A stretch of DNA of 38,493 nt from a virus, in IMG/VR virus record IMGVR_UViG_3300013372_003230, positions 1 to 38,493 of that record. One strand, written 5' to 3'. Position 1 is the first letter of the stretch, and every line of letters starts with the position of its first letter. Under the pieces are notes generated by a model, which saw nothing but the letters and a program-made list of their open reading frames with translations, was not told where the DNA came from and did no database searches. Below, in pieces: positions 1-5,964 of the stretch. The position numbers and the translations under genes were made by a program.

Positions 1-1
1 T

Positions 2-232
2 AAGTCCTACGCTGATCTCTCCAACCGTTTGGCTAAGTCCCTTGGTCAGTCGGCTCCAATGTCACGTGCTATTGAAGAAGAGGCAGAGGAAGAGGATGCT
101 CCTGTCTACCGTCCTAAGGCGGCACCTGCCAAGCAGGAAAAGGAAGCATGGAATTCTGATGATGAGGCATTCACGCCATCTGACTCGGAAGATGATCTTC
201 CAAACTTCTTTAAGAAGCTAGCTGAAGAATAA
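2..232 (+). CDS. gp32: 3' end of gp32-like single-stranded DNA-binding protein (partial)
   Basis: The frame is open from the left edge of the window to TAA at 230-232, giving the last 76 residues of a protein that starts outside. What is visible is a short basic/polar helix (SYADLSNRLAKSLG), a stretch rich in Ala, Pro, Lys and Glu, and a strongly acidic end that finishes DDLPNFFKKLAEE. T4 gp32 proteins end in a flexible acidic tail that recruits replication partners, and marine T4-like homologues have similar ends, so this is my best assignment. The OB-fold core and its zinc site lie outside the window, so the call rests on the tail alone. A strong terminator follows 43 bases after the stop. 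Another acidic-tailed phage protein cannot be excluded. Confidence 0.55.
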   Translation, partial: KSYADLSNRLAKSLGQSAPMSRAIEEEAEEEDAPVYRPKAAPAKQEKEAWNSDDEAFTPSDSEDDLPNFFKKLAEE

Positions 233-274
233 ACGTCACTTATAAGCACGGAGTGCGTTCCATAGTGATGTTTG

Positions 275-301
275 GGGGGCCAGGAAACTGGCCCCCTTTT
301 T
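275..301 (+). terminator. Rho-independent terminator after the gp32-like gene
   Basis: A perfect 9-bp GC-rich stem, GGGGGCCAG (275-283) with CTGGCCCCC (288-296), closes on a GAAA tetraloop (284-287) and is followed by TTTTT (297-301). The U-tract is on the plus strand only. The reverse direction has an A-tract before the stem and no T-run after it, so the element should act mainly on rightward transcription. The stop codon of the opposing leftward gene (300-302) lies in the T-tract. Confidence 0.93.
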
Positions 302-2939
302 ACCAACTATGAACGACTCTATTCTCGCGGCCTCGTCTTTCACCGCTATAGTAACCTTCTGTTGAAGGTTTACTATTCATAACTGAAGTTGAATTGTTGA
401 TTGTGCTTTGACTACTGTTATTAGGAGCAACAACTGTTGCTCCCCCTTTCCCGGAACCTTGCTGTAAAGCAACAGCTTGAGAATCTTGCATAATGCGCTC
501 ACCTGGTGCGGCAGTTTGTACTGGTTGAACCCTTCTACCTTCAACTACTGCAGCTCTTTGTTCTGGGGTTGCTTGGGCTGATGCTTCGGCAACTTTATTA
601 AGACTTTCCATTTTCTGTAGCTGAGCTTCTGCAGTTCTTCTACCAGCAGACCCCTCTGGCATCTTTGCAGCTAGCTCACGCTGCTTCTGAATGTCAGCTG
701 CATTATATGGACCTTGGGCACCTTGGGTTTGGGCAGGAGGTGGAGTTGCTCCACGAACTGCTGCTGCAGCTGTACGGTCAAGAACATTACCTTGTGGGGC
801 TGGTTGTGGACCAGGTACTGCTGGTCTACCTTCAGCTATTGCTAATTTTTGTTCTTCTGTTAATGGACGCCCCTTTGAATCAACAGGATCTCGTACCTGT
901 CGAGCAAAGCGGCGGTCGGCGGCTGCTTGAGACTCCAACCTTTTAGCCTCTTTTTCATTACCAGACTTACGGAAATTGGCCGCTAGCTGTTCTTTCTTAG
1001 CTGCTCTGTCTTCGTATCCTTCAGCCTCTTTTTCAACTTCAGGAGTTACTTGTCTACCAGGGGCAGTTTGCGGCTTACCTGCTGCTAGATCAGGAGCAGG
1101 TTGTCCACCAGTTGGTTTAGTAGCTGGACCTGCTGCTGGCTTACCTGGAGCAGGTTGTCCACCAGCTGGTTTGGCTTCTGTTGACTTACCACTTCCTGGA
1201 GCTGGCCTATTCAGGGCTTCGGCAATCCTAGCAAGTGCTGTTAGAGCATCTCCTGAATCCTCAAAGCCTTCAGCTGCCTCGGCAATCTTCTCTAATCCCT
1301 CAGCTAGCAAATCCACATTGGCCATAAAGTTACTAGAAACTTTGAAGTTGGATAGCTTACCTAGAGCTTCAATTGTTGTTGGCAGCTGATTAAGATCACC
1401 AGCTACTTTACCTAAGTTTGTAAGTTTTGTGAAAATGTCATCTTCACCAAAGCTTAGAATCTTGCCAACAAAATTACCAATGGCACCAATAACGCTTCCT
1501 GCTCCAAGCGCAGCAAGCGCCACACTGATTGCTGTTATACCTGCGGCGGCGCTTATTAATTGTCCACCATCTAAAGTGCTAAGTACTTTTAAAAATTCAC
1601 TGAATGATGGCAGCGCTGCTCCAATAACATTTAGAGCAGCGCCAAACGCTAATAGACCAACGCTCATTACTGTTAGAGCTGCTGAACCAGCTGCGAGTAA
1701 TGGAAGTATTAATCCCATACCAGCAATAGCTGCTGTCAATCCTATAATACCAACAGCAGCTACGGCTAGTGTCTTCCAATCAACTTCCGCAAATTGTTGG
1801 AATGCCTTACCGGCAATAAACAATGCGGCAGACATAATAGTTAAGGCTGCGGCACCCTTAATTAAACTTGTTTTACTTTTATCTAGTAGCTTTGCTACTC
1901 CAACTAGACCAAGTATACCTGCGGCAGCCATACCAAGAGCTTTTAAATCAACTTTTGAAAACTCTTGGAATGCCTTACCGGCAATAAACAATGCACCAGA
2001 TAAAATTACAAGAGCGGCTGCACCTTTCAATACACTTGTTGTACCAAAGCGCGAAATACCTTGAGCTATATTTGTTAATATTGATTTTAAACCCTGTCCA
2101 ATCTTTGTCACAAACTGCTTAATGCCATTGCCCAGCTTGCCAAGAATCTTACTTACTGTATCAGCAATACCAACAAACAAATCTTTAATAGATTTGCCAA
2201 CTTTCCGAGAGCCTTCTAAAAACTTCTCAAGACGGGATGGTCCTTTAGGTTGTTCTGGTGTTCCTGGAGGTCCTGGAGGTCCTGGAGGTGATCCTGGAGG
2301 TCCTGGAGGTGATCCTGGAGGTCCAACTGGTCCAGCTATTCCACCAGTTCCCGGTGCTTCAGGTTTCCTGCCACCAAAACCAAACAAAGACTTGAAGGCT
2401 TTAGAAACTAACGAACCTAAGGTCTGTCTAAGATTTTTAGATACTAAAAGAAAGATTGCAGCAACTGTTCCTAGTATGCCAGCAGTACTTTCAAGGAGTC
2501 CAAGCGCACTTGCTAAGCCTAGAACAAATCCACCTATTACTGGTATTAAGACTTTTTCAAAAAATTCAAAAATTCTTTCTAGAGCTGATTTTTGTTTAGG
2601 TGGTTCTTTTTCTTTTGGCTTATCCCTTTGCTTTTTTTCTCTTTCTTCCTCAACTTTCATTGCTTCTTCATCAGCGCCCAGTTTGGGTTTCAACATCATG
2701 TTATCTTCAAGTACTTTTTTTGTTTCCTTCAATGAAGTAACCTGGGCATCCATCTTGGCAGCTATGTTATAGAGATTATCTGCCGATTGAGCAGTAAAAA
2801 CTAACATTTGCTGTAGAGTATCTTCCTGGCTTACTTTATCCAGCTTCTTCAATACGTCAACATGCATAAGGTCAAGTTTAGCAATAACCTCAACGCCTTG
2901 CTTTTCTAATTGTGTGTTGTCTAATTTAGGTAAGGCCAT
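300..2939 (-). CDS. Candidate tail tape-measure / gp29-like protein (879 aa)
   Basis: This large hydrophobic protein is the last gene of the leftward tail cluster. Residues 1-115 look helical and charged, ending in a Lys/Glu-rich segment. They are followed by hydrophobic segments near 130-165, a Gly/Pro collagen-like tract near 203-230, amphipathic helices, and hydrophobic helices over about 305-510 that include a tandem 56-residue duplication (ALFIAGKAFQ occurs twice). The last 290 residues are Ala/Gln/Pro/Lys-rich and probably disordered. Tape-measure proteins are long, helical, carry membrane-active segments and lie just after the frameshifted chaperone gene, as here. T4 gp29 has 590 aa; at about 0.15 nm per residue 879 aa would fit a tail of roughly 130 nm. 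The start ATG overlaps the stop of the 51-like frame (TAATG). The assignment rests on position and composition, not on recognised sequence similarity. Confidence 0.6.
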   Translation of the reverse strand: MALPKLDNTQLEKQGVEVIAKLDLMHVDVLKKLDKVSQEDTLQQMLVFTAQSADNLYNIAAKMDAQVTSLKETKKVLEDNMMLKPKLGADEEAMKVEEEREKKQRDKPKEKEPPKQKSALERIFEFFEKVLIPVIGGFVLGLASALGLLESTAGILGTVAAIFLLVSKNLRQTLGSLVSKAFKSLFGFGGRKPEAPGTGGIAGPVGPPGSPPGPPGSPPGPPGPPGTPEQPKGPSRLEKFLEGSRKVGKSIKDLFVGIADTVSKILGKLGNGIKQFVTKIGQGLKSILTNIAQGISRFGTTSVLKGAAALVILSGALFIAGKAFQEFSKVDLKALGMAAAGILGLVGVAKLLDKSKTSLIKGAAALTIMSAALFIAGKAFQQFAEVDWKTLAVAAVGIIGLTAAIAGMGLILPLLAAGSAALTVMSVGLLAFGAALNVIGAALPSFSEFLKVLSTLDGGQLISAAAGITAISVALAALGAGSVIGAIGNFVGKILSFGEDDIFTKLTNLGKVAGDLNQLPTTIEALGKLSNFKVSSNFMANVDLLAEGLEKIAEAAEGFEDSGDALTALARIAEALNRPAPGSGKSTEAKPAGGQPAPGKPAAGPATKPTGGQPAPDLAAGKPQTAPGRQVTPEVEKEAEGYEDRAAKKEQLAANFRKSGNEKEAKRLESQAAADRRFARQVRDPVDSKGRPLTEEQKLAIAEGRPAVPGPQPAPQGNVLDRTAAAAVRGATPPPAQTQGAQGPYNAADIQKQRELAAKMPEGSAGRRTAEAQLQKMESLNKVAEASAQATPEQRAAVVEGRRVQPVQTAAPGERIMQDSQAVALQQGSGKGGATVVAPNNSSQSTINNSTSVMNSKPSTEGYYSGERRGRENRVVHSW
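1797..1994 (-). repeat. Tandem 168-bp (56-aa) duplication inside the candidate tape-measure gene
   Basis: An exact 30-base string occurs at 1797-1826 and again at 1965-1994, a spacing of 168 bp. On the coding strand both copies encode ALFIAGKAFQ. The protein around them repeats as KGAAAL..(S)ALFIAGKAFQ.F..VD.K.L..AA.GI.GL. The rest of the unit has diverged, so this looks like an old in-frame duplication with one conserved block. Confidence 0.85.
2263..2322 (-). repeat. Nonamer repeats encoding a collagen-like Gly-Pro-Pro tract
   Basis: Six copies of CCTGGAGGT (plus strand) start at 2263, 2272, 2281, 2293, 2302 and 2314, with GAT triplets between copies 3/4 and 5/6. On the coding strand they read as GPP, GSPP, GPP, GSPP, GPP, GPP. 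Gly is therefore not strictly every third residue: an extra Pro at each GSPP breaks the collagen register. The tract connects the first hydrophobic block to the rest of the candidate tape-measure protein. Confidence 0.85.
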
Positions 2940-3825
2940 TATACGTCTTTATATCCTGCTTTCCGTAATCGTTCTTTCTCTTTCTCGAGATAATCAATCA
3001 ATAAGGCAACATAAATGTCACGTTCAAATGGCAAAAGTTCCTCTACATCACTAATAGAATATTTATGATGTTGACATAATGCAAAAACCGTTTGGTAGTA
3101 ATTGGCTAGGTTGCTATACCCAGCCAGTACTAGAAAAAATTCTCGAGGCCCTCAATCTTTAGGTCTTTTACAACCTGGTCCTTTGTTACATACTTTGCAT
3201 TATAGACAAGTTTTGGCATTGCTTCAAAGAACTTCTGAATCTGTTCAACATGGGTTTTGTTGAGAGATAAAATAAAGTCATCCATTTCTTGTGATGTGTA
3301 ATTAGCTGTTTCAAATACTTCTTCACCTTCATAGATCTGATGGATACAGCCTCTTAGAATTGCAAAGGTTGCATTCATCTGGTCAGATTCTTCAATTTTG
3401 GATAAAAGGCTAAATGTTGGAAAATGTAAAATCACCCCAACAGTTTCTGTTAGCTTAATGTTGTTAGGAATATTATCTTTTTTCTGAATTTCTACCTTAT
3501 CTAAATTGATCTCTACTTCATAATTTTGTTCGTCTTCAGGATCCTTAACAATGACCTTAGAAATATTAGATACAGACTTTGATCTTAGGCAAAGAAAGAA
3601 GTATTCTAAGTCAACTGCAGCCATACTATCAACATCAATTGGATCAATAGCGCAGTTGTTGATTATTTGCTTATAGACATTAATAATGTCCTTCCTCTCG
3701 CCAGACTCCTGAGCCATAAGGAGAAGCTTCTCCTCTCTGACCGTAAATGGTCTATAGTGAACAACCTTACCGTTAGATGGTTGAGTTAGTTGAAAGATTG
3801 GTTGGTTAATTTTTGGTAGTGGCAT
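2939..3825 (-). CDS. gp26-gp51 fusion made by -1 ribosomal frameshifting (about 295 aa)
   Basis: After the gp26 stop, a second leftward frame stays open to TAA at 2939-2941. It encodes 64 residues beginning LVLAGYSNLANYYQ, with the motif VEELLPFERDIYVALL and the end KERLRKAGYKDV. It has no ATG or GTG. Its first TTG falls inside ELLPFERD, so it cannot be expressed alone. The frame is -1 relative to gp26, and the two frames join exactly at a T TTT TTC heptamer. The predicted product is 231 residues of gp26 plus 64. T4 genes 26 and 51 are adjacent, separate hub-assembly genes. Lambda G/GT shows the same logic: a tail chaperone extended by a -1 shift just before the tape measure. The 51 label rests on position and the PFERD motif. 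Expression is inferred. Confidence 0.82.
3104..3125 (-). promoter_or_regulatory. Frameshift-stimulating stem-loop
   Basis: On the minus strand GGCTGGGT (3125-3118) can pair with ACCTAGCC (3111-3104) around a 6-nt ATAGCA loop. The 8-bp stem contains one G-U pair. It begins 7 nt after the slippery heptamer (spacer TAGTACT, which includes the gp26 stop), inside the 5-9 nt spacing typical of -1 frameshift stimulators. I did not find a convincing pseudoknot partner by eye. Confidence 0.75.
3130..3825 (-). CDS. gp26: Baseplate hub assembly protein gp26-like (tail assembly chaperone)
   Basis: The 231-aa protein resembles the T4 baseplate protein family that includes gp26 (208 aa in T4). Visible family features are the N-terminal PFTVREEKLLLMAQES block and, after it, the region NCAIDPIDVDSMAAVDLEYF with FLCLRSKSVS. 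gp26 helps build the central hub before the tape measure and tube are added. The start ATG (3823-3825) has a good Shine-Dalgarno sequence, GAGGTGA (minus strand 3835-3829). The gene lies 13 bases downstream of the gp54-like gene. Its last codons contain the frameshift heptamer, so a fraction of ribosomes should continue into the 51-like extension. Confidence 0.85.
   Translation of the reverse strand: MPLPKINQPIFQLTQPSNGKVVHYRPFTVREEKLLLMAQESGERKDIINVYKQIINNCAIDPIDVDSMAAVDLEYFFLCLRSKSVSNISKVIVKDPEDEQNYEVEINLDKVEIQKKDNIPNNIKLTETVGVILHFPTFSLLSKIEESDQMNATFAILRGCIHQIYEGEEVFETANYTSQEMDDFILSLNKTHVEQIQKFFEAMPKLVYNAKYVTKDQVVKDLKIEGLENFF
3133..3139 (-). promoter_or_regulatory. Slippery heptamer T TTT TTC for -1 frameshifting
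   Basis: In the gp26 frame the end reads GAG AAT TTT TTC TAG. The heptamer T TTT TTC fits X XXY YYZ and is in the correct phase. After a -1 slip the ribosome reads TTT TTT CTA GTA and enters the 51-like frame, bypassing the TAG. Confidence 0.82.
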
Positions 3826-3838
3826 GATTCACCTCACG

Positions 3839-4909
3839 TTATATTTTAAAGAAATTTTTTGGACTGCGTCCGCCTAGGGCAGTTTTTAATTCTTGTTTTA
3901 GTTCATTCTTGAATGAAGAGTTGAGACCCTTTAGTGTACCTAGTGTTTTTCTGACATCATTAGCAGCTAGTAAGGCATTTCTGCCTGATTGAATATATTT
4001 ATTACCGTATATGTTTGATTCAAGATTCTCTTTCAAAGACACAGCTTCAGTGCGAATTGATTTAGATGCATCTCTTACATTTAAAGCGTATTGATTCATT
4101 GATTGAACTGCTGTTGGTCTATATGGACCAGCACTCACTGGCTCTTTAAAGTCAGCCAGATTGGTAGGAGGAGCAGTTAAGTTTGGTTGACCTGGTAGTT
4201 TTGTAGGTGGAAGACTATCAAAACCATTAACACCTCTTGCAGCATTTTCATTGGCTGCAGGAGTAAATGATGGAGGAATAGGAATTCTAATATTAGATGG
4301 CCCTGGTCTTGGTTGATCAAACTTCTGATATTCAAATGACTTGTATGTAAATGTTACAGTAAATGTAAGGATGTCATTACCTGATTGCCAATCCAATCCT
4401 GGCTCGCCAATCTGTAATGGATAGGCATCCTGTAGTGAAAAAATTAGGACCGAGCCATCTTGGGGATCTGCGCCGGCAGTTCTTAATTTGCTTCCAAATA
4501 ACATAATGTCAATCTTTGTTGTATATTCTGATCTATATGACAGCTGGTTACTAAATGCACCTGATCTTGGTTCATCTTGAACATGGCTTAGATTGACAAT
4601 ATTTTTTAACCAATCATAGAAGTATGTCAATGAATCTCCATCACCATCAACATAAAACTTTAATGTAATGTCAGTGGCACCAATATCATAAGCCATCTTA
4701 ACATTTGGGCCTTGGCCATAAATTTTACTTTCTGTTGTAAGAATTTGGAGGCCTGGTAATGAAGTTGCAGCCGCCAGATAAGCAAGATCTGGTGTATCTG
4801 CTCCCGATCTTGTTACCCAATTTGGAGGATAGATATACACAAGAAAGTTAGAAGGTTTCAGGAACCCCATTTGTGTATTGAATTTAAAATTTTCGATGTC
4901 AAATGCCAT
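3839..4909 (-). CDS. gp54: Baseplate tail-tube initiator, gp54-like (356 aa)
   Basis: The N-terminal 200 residues look like a tail-tube fold. They have a hydrophobic start (FLKPSNFLVYIYPP), a SLPGLQILT segment, a strand run ending ITLKFYVDGDGDS, and a final LTFTVTFTYKSFEYQKF strand like the tube-family ending. A Pro-rich linker follows, then a C-terminal helical stretch. T4 gp54 (320 aa) is a tube-like protein that starts tube polymerisation on the hub, and its length and layout match. It lies between the 203-aa gene (4913) and gp26. The main alternative is gp48, but a better gp48 candidate starts at 5964. A tail-tube gp19 paralogue is the other possibility. Confidence 0.6.
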   Translation of the reverse strand: MAFDIENFKFNTQMGFLKPSNFLVYIYPPNWVTRSGADTPDLAYLAAATSLPGLQILTTESKIYGQGPNVKMAYDIGATDITLKFYVDGDGDSLTYFYDWLKNIVNLSHVQDEPRSGAFSNQLSYRSEYTTKIDIMLFGSKLRTAGADPQDGSVLIFSLQDAYPLQIGEPGLDWQSGNDILTFTVTFTYKSFEYQKFDQPRPGPSNIRIPIPPSFTPAANENAARGVNGFDSLPPTKLPGQPNLTAPPTNLADFKEPVSAGPYRPTAVQSMNQYALNVRDASKSIRTEAVSLKENLESNIYGNKYIQSGRNALLAANDVRKTLGTLKGLNSSFKNELKQELKTALGGRSPKNFFKI

Positions 4910-4912
4910 TAG

Positions 4913-5524
4913 TTAAAACCTGCTTCTAGAATCTTGCCATACATTTCTTTTTGTATCCTTTCTAAACTGTTCGGATGGTACAAATAATGCTAAATTCCAT
5001 TCCGTGGGCTCAATGTAAATTAATGTGGATCGCATACCCTCAGTCAAGTAATGTTTAAAGCATGGCTTGAACCATCTATATTTAGATGAATTGTTAAGAA
5101 TATTATACGTCATTCGAAGTCTAGTTGTCTCGTCAAAATCTGTATTGTTAAGAAGATTGTATAACTGGTCCATTAGTATTGCCCTGAATTTGGGCGGCAA
5201 GTAATGAAGGTTGATTCCATTAAAGCCATCTGCAACTCTTCTTAGTGGAAAGACAAGAGGGAATGCATCATAGAAAGGAAGTGTATCCTTATGGATAGGT
5301 GTATAAAGAAACATATACATGCGTCCAAGAAGAGGAATCTTGCGTCTTCTTTCAGATTCTCTCAAAAATGTTCTTGGAATAACATCAGCAGGTCTTAATG
5401 TTTCGTATTTTGCTTTAAGCCACTGAAGAGATTGCATTGAATTATCGAGCTCTATGCCCTGCTCTTCTGCCATTTGTAGAAGCCGGACAAAGCCAGGAAT
5501 GTTGGAATTAGTATTGGTAACCAT
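4913..5524 (-). CDS. Conserved-looking phage protein of unknown function (203 aa)
   Basis: I do not recognise a specific function. The protein is soluble-looking, with a helical N-terminus and a central block: GRMYMFLYTPIHKDTLPFYD, then FPLVFPLRR and GINLHYLPPKFRAILMDQL. The C-terminus is Lys/Arg- and Trp-containing (YRWFKPCFKHYLTEGMRSTL). I associate this central block with T4-like phages, but cannot name it. The gene overlaps gp4 by 17 bases and ends 3 bases before the gp54-like start, so it is translated with structural genes. In T4 the neighbours of gene 4 are gene 2 (DNA end protector) and 53; 53 is elsewhere in this window, so a head-completion or DNA-end role is a guess from position only. 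Confidence 0.8.
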   Translation of the reverse strand: MVTNTNSNIPGFVRLLQMAEEQGIELDNSMQSLQWLKAKYETLRPADVIPRTFLRESERRRKIPLLGRMYMFLYTPIHKDTLPFYDAFPLVFPLRRVADGFNGINLHYLPPKFRAILMDQLYNLLNNTDFDETTRLRMTYNILNNSSKYRWFKPCFKHYLTEGMRSTLIYIEPTEWNLALFVPSEQFRKDTKRNVWQDSRSRF

Positions 5525-5951
5525 TGATCTCTCGTTCAGTTAGGATCTGAAACTTCCATTTCCTCTCGTTACAAAACTCTTGACAGGCCTTCCATTTGGC
5601 GTTGTTAATGCCCCAGTTCTTAACATCATTGATATATCTTGGTGTTATTCTACTCTTTTTCTCAGGCGGCTTTGTTTGAGAAGATGGTTTAATCTCTATA
5701 ACAATTCTATCAACATTACCATTCTTATCTCGTCTCTTCACACTAAAGTCAGGAAAGTATCTATGGTACCTACCGTCAATTGGCGATAGATATGGTACAA
5801 AGAACTCCTCACTTGACCACTCTAATACATCTGGGTGTGTATCTAAATAGTTCATCAATTTAAGTTCCAGAGATGAACGATAAATAACATTGGTGGGGTC
5901 ACCATTGTATTTTTGTGGATTTTTAACTTTATAACGCCCCTTATAACTCAT
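5508..5951 (-). CDS. gp4: Head completion protein gp4-like
   Basis: The protein matches T4 gp4 (150 aa) closely in layout: MSYKGRYKVKNPQKYNGDPT, YRSSLELKLMNYLD, WSSEEFFVPY, RYFPDFSV, IVIEIKPSSQTKPP, and NNAKWKACQEFCNERKWKFQILTE. gp4 works on the packaged head before tail joining. Its fold resembles PD-(D/E)xK nucleases; the Asp in FPDF and the Glu and Lys in EIK are the expected active-site-type residues. I chose the ATG at 5951-5949 because T4 gp4 begins at the equivalent point. A longer reading from 5984 would add 11 unrelated residues and run into the promoter box. No Shine-Dalgarno sequence precedes this ATG, and a late promoter box ends only 5 bases upstream. Confidence 0.92.
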   Translation of the reverse strand: MSYKGRYKVKNPQKYNGDPTNVIYRSSLELKLMNYLDTHPDVLEWSSEEFFVPYLSPIDGRYHRYFPDFSVKRRDKNGNVDRIVIEIKPSSQTKPPEKKSRITPRYINDVKNWGINNAKWKACQEFCNERKWKFQILTEREINGYQY

Positions 5952-5956
5952 ATAGG

Positions 5957-5964
5957 TATTTATA
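5957..5964 (-). promoter_or_regulatory. T4-type late promoter box (TATAAATA) for the leftward tail cluster
   Basis: The minus strand reads TATAAATACC just before the gp4 ATG. By T4 spacing (box at about -13 to -6) transcription would start at about 5951, the A of the gp4 start codon. The box overlaps the first base of the divergent gp48 ATG. Confidence 0.7.

Noticed and set aside
275-301. Bidirectional terminator between the convergent gp32-like and tape-measure genes
   Set aside because: Only the plus-strand side has a T-tract; read leftward the hairpin is followed by CAAACATC. Termination of leftward transcripts here is possible but unsupported.
976-2064. Plus-strand frames opposite the candidate tape-measure gene (976-1389 and 1429-2064)
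   Set aside because: The Ala/Pro/Ser composition mirrors the hydrophobic repeats on the other strand. No start context or domain supports them.
2122-2772. Plus-strand frame of 216 aa with its own collagen-like GGPGGDPGG segment
   Set aside because: The nonamer repeats look collagen-like in both directions, but the frame is opposite to a well-supported 879-aa gene, has no ribosome site and lacks any other recognisable feature.
5913-5963. gp48 start at the in-frame TTG 5913
   Set aside because: The ATG at 5964 has an AGG at good spacing, and the upstream segment lies inside gp4 on the other strand with no family similarity.
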